Assembly: GCF_009900715.1 (NCBI RefSeq)
Contig: NZ_JAAAJC010000009.1
Coordinates: 1 to 64,000 of the forward strand
Length of the DNA: 64,000 nucleotides
DNA from: Halococcus salsus
GTDB taxonomy: Archaea; Halobacteriota; Halobacteria; Halobacteriales; Halococcaceae
Reading direction: 5' to 3'
In this document: positions 37,004-46,601 of the stretch, piece after piece
Position numbering within the stretch: position 1 is the first letter of the stretch
How the letters are laid out: each line of letters starts with the position of its first letter
Program-made: the position numbers and the translations under genes
Notes under the pieces: generated by a model
Databases searched by the model: none
Told to the model about the DNA's origin: nothing
Seen by the model: only the letters and a program-made list of their open reading frames with translations

Positions 37004-37526
37004 AGCTGTGCTGGCGTAGCTCGCGAGATCCCGACGATGAGTTTTGAGACAGTACGCTCTAGGTGGCCTTAGCTATCTCCAGTTTGTACGGATACCGAGG
37101 AGCCGCCACGGTCAAAGCTAGAGCTGACTTGGTTCGGACCAGAGGTATCCTCGCTAGCCCCACCCAGTTGACGGGTGTTCTGAAATCAGGTCACACCGGA
37201 ACGGTACGCGTCTATCTGCAGATATTCAGTTATTAGACATCATGAACTTTGAGAACCCCCTGCCAGTAGCCAGTTATTTTCCGACAATCATAGTGATTTT
37301 AGAACTATGGTTCGCGGGTTCTTCTTACCGAGCGAGGACAAGAATTCTTCATCATTGAGAATGCCAAAGACATCATTAGTTGGAATATAGATAGTAATGT
37401 TGAACAAAGGTATCCAAGATTTAACCCTTTAGTCAACAGACCTTGTCCGATACGGAGGCCTCATGCAGTGAGAGGGGATAACGACGGACTTTATTGGCTT
37501 AGCGCTGGTTCAACTATGGGGAGCGG
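37004..37526. other. Intergenic region upstream of the left tRNA-Thr
   Basis: About 520 bases with no gene. The last 45 bases resemble the corresponding stretch before the right tRNA-Thr and carry its presumed promoter. Nothing else is supported. Confidence 0.35.
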
Positions 37527-37601
37527 GCCGAAGTAGCTCAGCTTGGCCAGAGCAGCTCCCTTGTAAAGAGCTTGCCGGGGGTTCGAATTCCCCCTTCGGC
37601 T
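37527..37601 (+). tRNA. tRNA-Thr(UGU), left copy, degenerate
   Basis: Acceptor GCCGAAG/CTTCGGC pairs fully; D arm GCTC/GAGC; anticodon loop CTTGTAA gives UGU. Compared with the right copy it has an A in the anticodon stem (C31-A39 mismatch) and a T in the T stem (G53-U61 in place of the near-universal G-C). It is probably a decaying duplicate. The two copies are direct repeats 11.3 kb apart. Confidence 0.85.
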
Positions 37602-37705
37602 TAGAAGTAGTCGGTGTCAGCACCAAGCAAAGAGAGCAAGAGCAGGCCATCGATCAGGTTCACTCATCCCTTCCTCTCTGATTGAGGAGTGGGCTGTTTT
37701 CCCGA

Positions 37706-38482
37706 TCAACTACGATCAGTCCGCTCGAATTCTGAGAGTTGAGTCGGCTGGGAGTCCGGTGAACTCGGCTCTAGCGCGGTGAATTCGAGGCCCTGTTCAG
37801 CGAGGAGTCGCTCCGCGCGGTCAGTAACTGATGGCGCGACCAAAATGCCACGAACCGACCTCTCAACTGGGAGTTCCCGACGGAGCGCGTTCACATATCG
37901 GTTCAATTGGCCTGCCGCATCTGGCCCCACACGACGTCGCTTGAGTTCAACGACTGTCGGTATCACATTGGCGTCCTTTCCATAGATATCGATCGCTCCA
38001 GCAGCGGTTTCACGCTCGGTCATCTGAGCGACGAACCCCTCTTCTAAGACATCAGGGTTAGTGAGAATTCGTTGGCGAAGATCCTCTTCGCTTCCCTCTA
38101 AAGCGAGAGTAGGTGAATCCTCTAACTCCAAGAGCGAGAGCTGAAGTACCGTGTGGAACGCAACCGTGATTTCTTCGTGAGGATTCGAGCGAACACTTTC
38201 GACAACAAGCTTCTCCTGGTCATCGTCGAGCCGAGCAGTGTGTGGGCACCCAGGTGGTTGTCAGTTCACAGGTTCATGCTGTTCAGTTCGATGGACAAGG
38301 AGTGTTCCATCTGGTTTCAGAATTACCAATCGCTCACCGAGAGGAAGATGGCTTGTGGCTCGACCATCGTAGTCGACTGTACAACCTCCAACAACCGTAA
38401 CCATCGCGTTTTGCTCGAAGCCCGTTTGAAGATACTCAAAAGCTTCTGGAGACGATGGGTTGGAAAGTGACGAGACAGGCAT
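37706..38482 (-). pseudogene. nucS: NucS mismatch endonuclease gene with an in-frame TGA
   Basis: Reading starts at MPVSSLSNPSSPEAFEYL (38482) and runs in one frame through the whole family length of 258 residues, ending LSEFERTDRS. A single TGA at 38261-38263 interrupts it after HEPVN; the flanking residues (QPPGC) suggest a former TGG. The N-terminal DNA-binding/dimer domain lies before the stop and the RecB-like nuclease domain (GAIDIYGKD, VVELKRRR, with the catalytic Asp, Glu and Lys) after it. Family knowledge: NucS/EndoMS cuts DNA at G-T and related mismatches. A second copy elsewhere may exist. Internal restart at 38131 could still make the nuclease half. Confidence 0.85.
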
Positions 38483-38532
38483 GCACTTCCTTAGAGCGAA
38501 ATCCAGTAGTGTTTGTCGCCGGAAAGAGCCCG

Positions 38533-38556
38533 TGTCAAAAAGGCGCTCCTCTCAGA
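38533..38556. repeat. Dispersed AAAAGGTACTCCTTT-type motif, copy 5 (variant)
   Basis: TGTCAAAAAGGCGCTCCTCT, a weaker match, lies about 50-75 bases upstream of the minus-strand nucS start and overlaps the stop of the TauE gene. Confidence 0.35.
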
Positions 38557-39544
38557 GGACCTGACTGAAAAGAATTGCAACTAATACCAGCGCGTAGCCC
38601 GGAACAAGGTACTGTAGCGCGCGGTTTGGAAGGGCTCGGACCGTATACGGGGAGAAGATCGATGCGAGGAACCCGCCGGCGAACACCGACGGAAGCAATA
38701 CTAAGTTGAGCTCAACACCTGCGGCTGTGATCCCGAAGAACGTCGCGATCCCCGCTATCGAAACGATCCCTTCCGACATTGATGTAATCGCGGTCGCGCT
38801 CTTCTCATAGACACCTGAGAGGATCTCACCCAGTGTGAGCACTGGCCCGTAGCCGCTTCCAGCGATACCCTTGTTCAGCCCGGCGAATATCGCGAATCCC
38901 ACCAACAATCGAGGTCGATATTCTGTCGTTTCACCAGCGTACTTCTGAACCAGCGTTGTCGAGGCGATCAACAGTACGACTACCCCAACGTAACTCTTAA
39001 TGTACGCATCCGGAATCGAAAACTGCAGATACGTGAGAATAACCGAAACCACTACCGCGAGTACACCCAGTAGTACGATGATACCAAGAACTCGGGTCGA
39101 TTCGACCGCTGAATCCGAGCTGGTGCCGAATTCGACATTCTTGAATTCGTTATGGAACAGCCCAGAGACGATACCAGTCGCCCCCTCTGAGAGCAACAGA
39201 ACGGGTGTGACTGCAAGCGGGTCATAACCGAGAACGAACAGCAAGGCACCTATCGTTGCACCGAATCCCATTCCTGACGCCGAATCCAGCGTCTCAAAGA
39301 CGAATGCCGAGACGATTACCACCGGCAAGATGAGTGCCGTCCCTTCTGCCGAAGTCGGCGTAAATGGGGGCACGACATATGTCACGAGTACCCAGAGTAA
39401 GACTACGTACAGCACCAGCGCACCACCGATACGAATCCATGTGCGTCGATCGAGTTTGAGACGTTCGGAGAGCGACAATGCATCCAGCTCGCGGGCTAAT
39501 TCACCGATTTGGCCTCGACTTTCGGATGAAGAATCCTCTGACAT
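38552..39544 (-). CDS. TauE/SafE family membrane permease
   Basis: A 330-residue membrane protein with a charged N-terminal tail (residues 1-38) followed by eight or more helices and the repeated glycine-rich TauE/SafE pattern (SASGMGFGATIGALLFVLG; GLNKGIAGSGYGPVLTLG). Family members export sulfite, sulfoacetate or other small anions; the substrate is not visible from context. Confidence 0.8.
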   Translation of the reverse strand: MSEDSSSESRGQIGELARELDALSLSERLKLDRRTWIRIGGALVLYVVLLWVLVTYVVPPFTPTSAEGTALILPVVIVSAFVFETLDSASGMGFGATIGALLFVLGYDPLAVTPVLLLSEGATGIVSGLFHNEFKNVEFGTSSDSAVESTRVLGIIVLLGVLAVVVSVILTYLQFSIPDAYIKSYVGVVVLLIASTTLVQKYAGETTEYRPRLLVGFAIFAGLNKGIAGSGYGPVLTLGEILSGVYEKSATAITSMSEGIVSIAGIATFFGITAAGVELNLVLLPSVFAGGFLASIFSPYTVRALPNRALQYLVPGYALVLVAILFSQVL

Positions 39545-39994
39545 TGGGTGGTAATCGTACTTGAAGACAGGTGTACAAAACCAGTCCTGAATACCGTGTT
39601 GTTGCCGTGACCTATGACAGATCCATGTACTGTCTTCTGACTCGGTGTTGGCGTCGTAATTCCCGAGGGTTGATTGGTCAATATGCTGTTCACACCTCTA
39701 TAAGCTACTTACAACTACAGTAAATGACTGCGGTGACCAGCAGCTCGTCGACAGCGAGTCAGTACTGAGCCACTCCACATTTCACTGTGGCTCAGGAAAA
39801 GTGCTGCTAGGCTTCGTTATACCAACCGAGAGAACTATGCCGCCTCTGAGAGCAATCGCTGAGGATACCCGGGAATTCGTCGGTATCAGCGTCCTGCAGT
39901 TCATTCTCACCGAAGAGAGTTCTGATAGTTCGATTAGTCAATATCCTCGATTTCAGAATCTGTGCCCGGTATTAATGTCGAAATCGTCCGGTAA

Positions 39995-40041
39995 TCTTAC
40001 CTAACATTGGAGCGATGTGCTCGATTAAATGTTTGGTAAGA
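39995..40041. repeat. TCTTACC inverted-repeat element, copy 2
   Basis: TCTTACCTAACA (39995-40006) and TGTTTGGTAAGA (40030-40041), 23-base spacer. Orientation is opposite to most copies: the TTAGG-type arm comes first. Confidence 0.6.
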
Positions 40042-40123
40042 AGGGCACTGTGGTCCACACTGTCTAAACCAGTAGCTGAGGTTAGCGCGCCAATCGCACA
40101 CCGTAAGAACGGCATCTGAGAGG

Positions 40124-40146
40124 TGTCGAAAAGGTACTCCTTCGCG
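40124..40146. repeat. Dispersed AAAAGGTACTCCTTT-type motif, copy 6
   Basis: TGTCGAAAAGGTACTCCTTC, 72-94 bases upstream of the wHTH gene at 40218. Confidence 0.5.
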
Positions 40147-40217
40147 TCATGAATTAAGAATGGTAACTATAGCATAGTCAGGAACAGCTATATTTTCTTC
40201 GAGGAGCAAGATAGAGC

Positions 40218-40817
40218 ATGGTAGATAGAGATCACCTCTGGGACGGCGACATCAACGAGACCGTCGTCGAGGAGTGGAAAGACGAGACGACACCATTCGA
40301 GCGGATTCGTGAGGTGCTTCGCTCGACCACTCACCCGCAATATGCGAGCCAACTCGCCGAGCGGGCCCGTGTAAGCGAACCCACCGCCCGGAAGCACCTC
40401 GAGATCCTCACTGAAGCGGGCATCGCTGAGACAGTCACGACGGGACACGGGAAGCAGTACAAGCGCTCACCTCAGACAGTCGCAATGCAGCGTATCAGAG
40501 ACCTGCATGCACAGCTATCGCGTGAAGAGCTGACGAATGGAATCCGAAACCTCCGAGAGCGTATTCACACTTATCAGGAGGAGTACGACGCAACCGATCC
40601 CGACGACTTGGCACTCCAATTCGCCTCAGTTGACGATGCCGAGTGGGATATCCTCGCGGAGTGGCGCGCGCTCGAAAGAGATCTCGATGTCGCTCAAGCC
40701 GCTCTCGCGCTCTATGATTTCACCCCTGATACCGATAGTCGAAGTGGCGTTTCTCATAGCGACCGGGGAAATCACGGGGCCTTCGCCCGCGAGTCCGAGT
40801 TCGGAGCATCAGTCTGA
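40218..40817 (+). CDS. ArsR-like winged-helix protein, putative antitoxin/regulator
   Basis: A 199-residue protein whose residues about 25-80 form a winged helix (TTHPQYASQLAERARVSEPT then ARKHLEILTEAGIAE), followed by a helical C-terminal part. It lies three bases upstream of a TumE-like gene. The gene pair and sizes suggest a DNA-binding antitoxin and a small toxin; this is inferred. An upstream dispersed motif could be its operator. Confidence 0.65.
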   Translation: MVDRDHLWDGDINETVVEEWKDETTPFERIREVLRSTTHPQYASQLAERARVSEPTARKHLEILTEAGIAETVTTGHGKQYKRSPQTVAMQRIRDLHAQLSREELTNGIRNLRERIHTYQEEYDATDPDDLALQFASVDDAEWDILAEWRALERDLDVAQAALALYDFTPDTDSRSGVSHSDRGNHGAFARESEFGASV

Positions 40818-40820
40818 GGG

Positions 40821-41297
40821 ATGAGCGGTTCACCTTCCTACGGGATCCCTTTAGAGGAGCTAACTGGTGATGTCGGCGCTCCCGATGTGGCGGATATGCA
40901 AGCAATACGGGACCTATTTCTTCGTGATGACCCCCTCATCGAGGAAGCTGTCTTCGACTCAGTTCTTGCTCCCCGCGAGCTTCATATCCGGTTCGCCGAT
41001 GGTATCGGAGAGGCAAGCTGGTCCCGATTAGACGTCACTTGGTACACGACCGATGCGTACCGATTTCATTACGTGGACGAAGCCGATGTCAACTGGCGTT
41101 TCGACCGACATCCGAACGACCATTCGCCCGAAAAGCACTTTCACGAGCCCCCAGCGGCAGCGTCCAAAACAGCCCGCCAGTCGTGCATCACGGTCGAAGA
41201 ACCCCGACTCGTCGCTCGGGCAGTGCTGAACCTCTGGCGTCGTGCATACGAGACCGATTCGGTAGCTGAGCTGAACAACGCACGAAATCCACCATAA
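40821..41297 (+). CDS. TumE/DUF6516-like putative toxin
   Basis: A 158-residue protein. The core WYTTDAYRFHYVDEADVNWR and FDRHPNDHSPEKHFHEPP resembles TumE-type (DUF6516) proteins, which have a YxxHY...D...HH-rich core and pair with HTH antitoxins (TumA). The match is by pattern only. It directly follows the wHTH gene and the spacing implies one operon. Confidence 0.5.
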   Translation: MSGSPSYGIPLEELTGDVGAPDVADMQAIRDLFLRDDPLIEEAVFDSVLAPRELHIRFADGIGEASWSRLDVTWYTTDAYRFHYVDEADVNWRFDRHPNDHSPEKHFHEPPAAASKTARQSCITVEEPRLVARAVLNLWRRAYETDSVAELNNARNPP

Positions 41298-41397
41298 GCA
41301 ATGTTTCGCTCGTATCTCGGCCCAACACTCTCAAGCTTCGCCGTTACAGAAACCTGGATTAAGCGTCAGTCGACCGACTTCTGGGTGCAATAGTGCG

Positions 41398-42666
41398 TCA
41401 CAAGAGATGGCAGGTTGCTGAATGGCCGGTCGTCATCTCCTGGTTCTCAGGCGACTCCCGTTCACAGACCGTCGAGAACTCCTCTGTGAATCGTTCTTCG
41501 GCGGTCGCGATGTTCTGCTCAGCGACGTCCGTAAGTACCGCAGCGACCGCTCGTTCCGCATCCGCGTCGTCCAGTTCGCTCGGGATATCGTAGCCCTCTC
41601 GAATCGCCGCTCGGAGCTTGGGGTCTGAGACTGCTGTGGTACTCGTTGCGCTCCCCTCGGAAACGAGTCGCTTCCGAATCGCCTTAGCGTCGAGCGTCCG
41701 GTCGCGGATCGCGACTCCGAAGTCGAGGAGATTCCGCCAGACTGATTGGTCGAGATCGTACTCGGCAGGCTGGATCACCGCAGGACACCTCGTGTGGAAC
41801 CGACATCCGGTAGGTGGATCGGCAGGATCCGGAACTTCGCCCGCCAAGTGCGCATGGTCCCCACGGGTGGTGAGGTCGGGTGTCGGAACCGATGCGAGGA
41901 GCGCTTTCGTGTAGGGATGCATAGGCTCGGCGAATACCTCGGCGGTGGGGCCGTTCTCTACGATCTCGCCTAGGTACATCACTGCTACTCGATCGCAGAC
42001 GTCGCGCACGACGTTCATATCGTGAGTTATAAGAAGAATCGAGAGGCCGAGCGTCGATTGGAGGTCGGCTATCAACTCCAGTACCGCGGATTGCACGCTC
42101 ACATCAAGCGCACTCACAGGCTCGTCCGCGACCAGCAGGTCGGGATTCAGGATCAGCGCCCGTGCGAGCGCAGCGCGTTGTTTCTCTCCACCCGAGAGTT
42201 CGTAGGGATAGCGGTCGTAATCGTCGACCGAGAGTCCAACCCGTTCGAGCAAAGCCTTCGATCGGTTGCGGCGGCGGTCGTGGTCCCGCAGTCCATGGAT
42301 CGCTGCGGGTTCGGCCACCGCTTCGCCGATCGTCATTCGAGGATCGAGGCTCGACGTCGGATCTTGAAAGATCATGCCCGCCCGTTGTCGAAACCGCTTC
42401 CGTGCTGCATCCCCCTGATCACCGATGGGGTCGCCATCGAAGACTACCCGACCGGAGGTCGGTTCCTCGAGGTGAAGCAGCGTCCGTGCAGCGGTGGATT
42501 TTCCACATCCTGACTCTCCAACGAGACCGAGTGTTTCCCCTCGTCGAAGGTCGAAATCGACGCCGTCGACCGCACGGACTCGTCCCGTCTCGCGGTCGAG
42601 CAGTCCCTCGGTTATCGGATAGTGTTTTTCGAGGCCACGGACCGAAAGCAGTGGATCGTCACTCAT
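41398..42666 (-). CDS. OppF/DppF-like ATPase (copy 2)
   Basis: A 422-residue homologue of the protein at 1974-3260, with Walker [10 protein letters not shown], signature LSGGEKQR, Walker [18 protein letters not shown] and the same roughly 110-residue C-terminal extension (QSVWRNLLDFGVAIRD to GHSATCHLL). Conservation of the extension in both copies shows it is part of the protein. Overlaps oppD by four bases. Confidence 0.87.
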   Translation of the reverse strand: MSDDPLLSVRGLEKHYPITEGLLDRETGRVRAVDGVDFDLRRGETLGLVGESGCGKSTAARTLLHLEEPTSGRVVFDGDPIGDQGDAARKRFRQRAGMIFQDPTSSLDPRMTIGEAVAEPAAIHGLRDHDRRRNRSKALLERVGLSVDDYDRYPYELSGGEKQRAALARALILNPDLLVADEPVSALDVSVQSAVLELIADLQSTLGLSILLITHDMNVVRDVCDRVAVMYLGEIVENGPTAEVFAEPMHPYTKALLASVPTPDLTTRGDHAHLAGEVPDPADPPTGCRFHTRCPAVIQPAEYDLDQSVWRNLLDFGVAIRDRTLDAKAIRKRLVSEGSATSTTAVSDPKLRAAIREGYDIPSELDDADAERAVAAVLTDVAEQNIATAEERFTEEFSTVCERESPENQEMTTGHSATCHLL

Positions 42667-43763
42667 CGTGCGCCACCGCCTTTCTGCCTATCGTTCGAAT
42701 TTCGTCCGTCATCAGTCCGAGTCGGCCCCGAGCGGTTACCGGTTCGTCCGTCGCCCGCTCGTTCGTCGTCGGTTCGGATCGCCGAGGCGTCACGACCCTC
42801 TTCGTAGAAGACACACGCAGCGGTGTGGGATTCGGTCTCCGTCGGCCGAAGTCGGGGGTGAGTTCCCTCACGACACTCCGTGATCGCGTGAGGGCATCGA
42901 GCGTGGAACCGACAGCCAGCCGGCGGTTCGGTTGGGCTCGGGAGGTCGCCCTCGATGGTTTCGCGTCGCTCACCGCGGCCCGGAAGACACCGAAAGAGAG
43001 CTCGAGTGTATGGATGGGCTGGCGACTCGAACACGTCTTCGACGCTCCCGCGTTCCATCACCTTTCCAGCGTAGAGTACCACGACACGGTCGGCCATCTC
43101 CGCAACGACTCCGAGATCGTGTGTCACGAAGAGGACCGCCATGTCGTGTTCGGCCTGAAGATCGTTCAAGAGATCGAGGATCCCTGCCTGTGTCGTCACG
43201 TCGAGTGCCGTGGTCGGTTCGTCGGCGACCAATAGGTCGGGTTCGGCGGCGAGCGCCATCGCGATGACGATCCGTTGTTTCATTCCACCAGAAAACTCGT
43301 GCGGATATTCCGCGATTCGGGTCGCAGCGTTCGGGATCCCGACTCTATCGAGCAGTTCGACGGCACGCTCGCGAGCAACCCCTTTTGAAACATCACGGTG
43401 GAGCCGAATGGACTCTCTGAGCTGTGCCTCGATCGAATAGACCGGATCGAGCGCTCCCTGAGGATTCTGAAACACATGTGCGATCCGTCCACCACGGATA
43501 TCGGTGAGCCGCGCTGGTGAGCGCGCCGTGAGGTCCATCCCATCGAACTCGATCCGACCGTCGACGAGCTCTCCCGGTGGACTCGAGAACAGTTTGGTGA
43601 GCGACTCGCAGGCGATGGTCTTTCCCGACCCAGATTCTCCGACGAGACAAACTGTTTCACCACGATGAACGGCAAAACTCACGCCATCGACCGCTCTGAC
43701 CGTGCCGGCCGAAGTGTGAAAGTGTGTTCTAAGATCCTCGACCGAGAGCAGTGGGTCACTCAT
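42663..43763 (-). CDS. OppD/DppD-like ATPase (copy 2, intact)
   Basis: A 366-residue ATPase with Walker A GESGSGKTIA (residues about 42-51), signature SGGMKQR, Walker B LLVADEP and CRFHARCPHA. It has the loop that copy 1 lacks, so this cassette should be ATP-competent. The C-terminal 40 residues are a low-complexity Arg/Asp/Gly tail. Four-base overlaps with both neighbours indicate translational coupling. Confidence 0.87.
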   Translation of the reverse strand: MSDPLLSVEDLRTHFHTSAGTVRAVDGVSFAVHRGETVCLVGESGSGKTIACESLTKLFSSPPGELVDGRIEFDGMDLTARSPARLTDIRGGRIAHVFQNPQGALDPVYSIEAQLRESIRLHRDVSKGVARERAVELLDRVGIPNAATRIAEYPHEFSGGMKQRIVIAMALAAEPDLLVADEPTTALDVTTQAGILDLLNDLQAEHDMAVLFVTHDLGVVAEMADRVVVLYAGKVMERGSVEDVFESPAHPYTRALFRCLPGRGERRETIEGDLPSPTEPPAGCRFHARCPHAITECREGTHPRLRPTETESHTAACVFYEEGRDASAIRTDDERAGDGRTGNRSGPTRTDDGRNSNDRQKGGGAR

Positions 43764-44959
43764 GCGCTCGACCTCGGATCAAGCGTGTCCCGGAGTGCAT
43801 CACCCACGACGCTGAACGAGAACACCGTGACGACGAGGAAGACAAGTGGGAAAACCCAAACCCACCACAGCTCCACGTTCACGCCACCCGTTTCGGTCGT
43901 AACGCTGTTGATGAACTGACCCCACGATGGGACGTTCTCGTCGCCTAGTACGACGATAAAGGAGATCGCTGCCTCAGTGAGAATTAACAGTGGGATTTGT
44001 CGGGTCGTGGCCGTGAACACGGTCGACGAGACGTTGGGAAGGATGTGTTTGCGGATGACCGTCGTACGGTTCGCGCCCGCGCTCTCAGCGGCGGTGACGT
44101 AGAGTTCACCGCGCCGCTGGATCACTTCACTACGGACGAGGCGGGCGACACCGCCCCAACTCAGTAGACCGAAGGCGAGGATGATGAGAAAGAGGCTTTG
44201 CCCAAAGACGAATCCAAGGATGATGTACGCTACAAAAGCGGGGACTGTCTGCTGAACATCCACATACCCCATCAAGACTGTGTCGACCCATCCACCCGAG
44301 TACCCCGCAACAACGCCCACGACCGTTGCAATAGGAACCATTATCATAGACGTTACGAGAGCGACGAGGAGGCTCACTCCGAACCCCGCGATCGTTAGAC
44401 TGAGGACACTCTGGCCGACGTCATTGGTACCGAACGGAAATCGGAGGCTGCCGTGGCAGAGCTGTTGGACGGCAGGGCCAGTTACGTGACCAGCGCAGTT
44501 GAGCGCGACCGTTCCGGACTCGATAGTGGCGAATAGCGCAGGCTGATTCGCGTACTCGATATTGGTACTCGGACGACCGAGAACGAGCAGGCTCAGGATT
44601 CCAAGAATGAAGAACAGAACGAGATAGGCGGCACAAACCACAGCAAGGCGATTTTTTCGGAAGCGTTGCCAGTACCGCCGGGTTCGTTCGTAGTCCGTGA
44701 ACAACGGAACGACGACGACGAAGACGAATACCACCAACGAGAGTAAGAAAAGCCAGTCAAGGCGCGCTGGCGTATACCATGCACCGACCGCAAGTCGATA
44801 GCTCGTGAAATAGTCGTAGCAAAACAGTGCGCCGATCGCGAAGAGTGCCAGCAGAAGTCCCCACGTCCTCCATTCGAGGCTGAGTCGACCATCATCGAGT
44901 TCCGCCCAGTCGATCGGTTCGAGCGCAGGGTCGGAACCCAGACCGGTATCCGTTGACAT
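43760..44959 (-). CDS. DppC/OppC-like permease (copy 2)
   Basis: A 399-residue protein almost identical in protein sequence to copy 1, including the two outer-loop cysteines (ALNCAGH and QQLCHGS). Nucleotide differences are mainly at third positions, evidence of selection on both copies after separation. First gene of the minus-strand operon. Confidence 0.87.
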   Translation of the reverse strand: MSTDTGLGSDPALEPIDWAELDDGRLSLEWRTWGLLLALFAIGALFCYDYFTSYRLAVGAWYTPARLDWLFLLSLVVFVFVVVVPLFTDYERTRRYWQRFRKNRLAVVCAAYLVLFFILGILSLLVLGRPSTNIEYANQPALFATIESGTVALNCAGHVTGPAVQQLCHGSLRFPFGTNDVGQSVLSLTIAGFGVSLLVALVTSMIMVPIATVVGVVAGYSGGWVDTVLMGYVDVQQTVPAFVAYIILGFVFGQSLFLIILAFGLLSWGGVARLVRSEVIQRRGELYVTAAESAGANRTTVIRKHILPNVSSTVFTATTRQIPLLILTEAAISFIVVLGDENVPSWGQFINSVTTETGGVNVELWWVWVFPLVFLVVTVFSFSVVGDALRDTLDPRSSA

Positions 44960-45194
44960 CGATGACTGTGATCGATGGACGAGGATGGAAAATAAGTGTT
45001 TCCCGCCCGGGAGTTGAGCGAGAAATCAAGCGGGTCAACGTTTATTGTATCGTGGTTTCACATGGGTACTATACCCGGATGTTCAGCTCACGGCGATCTG
45101 TGACCATCGATATAGAGATCGAATCCCGTCCAATGAGCCTCAGTTCCGACTTGAAGAGCGAGCATCGACGACATGATTTGTTGGGTATCTCTGT
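44960..45194. promoter_or_regulatory. Divergent promoter region between dppC and dppB (copy 2)
   Basis: 235 bases, alignable with 5503-5738. TTTATTGTATCG around 45040-45051 matches the proposed TATA block of copy 1. Confidence 0.45.
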
Positions 45195-46220
45195 ATGAGT
45201 CGAGGATGGTGGGTCGCTCGGCGAGTGGTCTTTGCAGTATTCGCGGCGTATCTCGTGCTGTCGACGGTGTTCGTGTTCGTCGCTCTTACCCCAGACCCTC
45301 GTGTCGGTGAGCTTACCTACGCCGCGACCTCTCAGGCAAACAACCAGCGTATTCCCGTCGAACAGACGGATGCGTGGGAGCAGCTACAGACGTACAAAGC
45401 CGAACGCGGCCTCAACGAACCGTTCCTCGAACGCTACGAGAACGTGCTGGTCTCGTATACGACGTTCGACTGGGGAGAGTCATACGGAGCGGACGGACAG
45501 ACGACGTTCGGCGGATCGTATGGGTCGGGATACGCGGCAAACGTTCCAGTCATCGGGCTGGTTGGAAACGCACTCGGTCATACTCTTCGGTACGTGCTAC
45601 CGGCAGTTCTCTTTGCAGTGGTCTGTGGTCTCGGAGCGGGTCTCTACTCGGCGACCCACCAAGGAAGCTTGCTCGACAGGCTGGGAACGAGTGTCGCTTA
45701 CCTTGGCTTCAGCTTCCCGAATTTCTGGCTTGGAACCATTGCTCTCGTCCTCGTCGGTACCGGTGGTTGGTTGGGAATTCGGAATGGGAGTGAGTTCCTC
45801 CGTACGACGGCACTTCCCGCTGCAGTGCTCGGCACCACGCTATTCGCGGGCCAGCTTCGATACACTCGGGCGCAATCACTCGAATATATCGATGCCGAAT
45901 TCATCAAACTCGTACGGGCGAAAGGAGCAACGAACGGGCGTGTTGGACGTCATCTCCTCCGTAACGCAGCGATCCCACTCTTGTCGTTGTTTTTCGCCGA
46001 TATGCTCGGACTCCTCGTGCTGAACATATTCGTCATTGAGTACGTCTTCGGAATTCCAGGGATAGGGTCACTAGGACTTGTTGCGGTTCAGGGTCGTGAC
46101 CTGCCTGTGGTCCTTGGCACAACGATGGTGATCGTTCTTTTCGGGGTTGCAGGCAATCTGCTACAGGACGTTGCCCATCGGGTGTTCGACCCACGGATCG
46201 AAGCGGCGAGCAGCGAGTGA
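45195..46220 (+). CDS. DppB/OppB-like permease (copy 2)
   Basis: A 341-residue permease, homologue of 5739-6767, with the same outside segment (FDWGESYGADGQTTF) and transport domain. Compared with copy 1 it uses more G/C at third positions. Followed after 142 bases by the second small peptide gene. Confidence 0.87.
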   Translation: MSRGWWVARRVVFAVFAAYLVLSTVFVFVALTPDPRVGELTYAATSQANNQRIPVEQTDAWEQLQTYKAERGLNEPFLERYENVLVSYTTFDWGESYGADGQTTFGGSYGSGYAANVPVIGLVGNALGHTLRYVLPAVLFAVVCGLGAGLYSATHQGSLLDRLGTSVAYLGFSFPNFWLGTIALVLVGTGGWLGIRNGSEFLRTTALPAAVLGTTLFAGQLRYTRAQSLEYIDAEFIKLVRAKGATNGRVGRHLLRNAAIPLLSLFFADMLGLLVLNIFVIEYVFGIPGIGSLGLVAVQGRDLPVVLGTTMVIVLFGVAGNLLQDVAHRVFDPRIEAASSE

Positions 46221-46296
46221 GTCGCTCGCAAAGGTGTCTCTTCCTGTCAGGTTCTTATATACTCCAAAATTTGGAAATATTTACTAGAGTGTGTCG

Positions 46297-46310
46297 AAAT
46301 ATTATATTGG
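46297..46310 (+). promoter_or_regulatory. Probable TATA region of the second small peptide gene
   Basis: AAATATTATATTGG about 55-65 bases before the start codon, matching the copy-1 position; the downstream GCGAAAATGGCAATCGTCGT block is shared too. Confidence 0.45.
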
Positions 46311-46362
46311 CGAGATTGCTTGACAGCGAAAATGGCAATCGTCGTCTCGCAGAGTCAGTCCC

Positions 46363-46587
46363 ATGAGAAAGCTAACTCGCGCTGTCCTCGTTGTAATGGT
46401 CGTTTTCTCGGCCGTCGCAATGATGGGGGCAGCAAGTGCGTCAGCGACTAGTACCACTACGAGTGGACCCAGCGTAGGAGATCCCAGTTCCTCCAGTGGA
46501 TCAGGTACGACTGGTCTTCCAAGACCCCAACCAGACTGTTACACCAACGCTGACGGAACAGTGTGCGTACCGCCACCGGGAACGTAG
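46363..46587 (+). CDS. Small secreted two-cysteine peptide (copy 2)
   Basis: A 74-residue homologue of the protein at 6907. Signal peptide MRKLTRAVLVVMVVFSAVAM then GAASA, a Ser/Thr/Gly/Pro linker, and C-terminal PDCYTNADGTVCVPPPGT. The C-terminal block is the most conserved part after the signal, which argues that it is the active portion. Ten residues separate the two cysteines, enough for a disulfide loop. No lipobox or anchor is seen, so it should be released. Function unknown. Confidence 0.7.
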   Translation: MRKLTRAVLVVMVVFSAVAMMGAASASATSTTTSGPSVGDPSSSSGSGTTGLPRPQPDCYTNADGTVCVPPPGT

Positions 46588-46601
46588 AACAAACCCTCAA
46601 A

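Larger units (their letters stand above)
39545..40217. other. 670-bp region with two dispersed repeats, no clear gene
   Basis: Carries a TCTTACC inverted repeat (39995-40041) and the AAAAGGTACTCCTTT motif (40124-40146) upstream of the wHTH gene. A short frame around 39801-40004 is not supported by composition or family. Confidence 0.4.
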
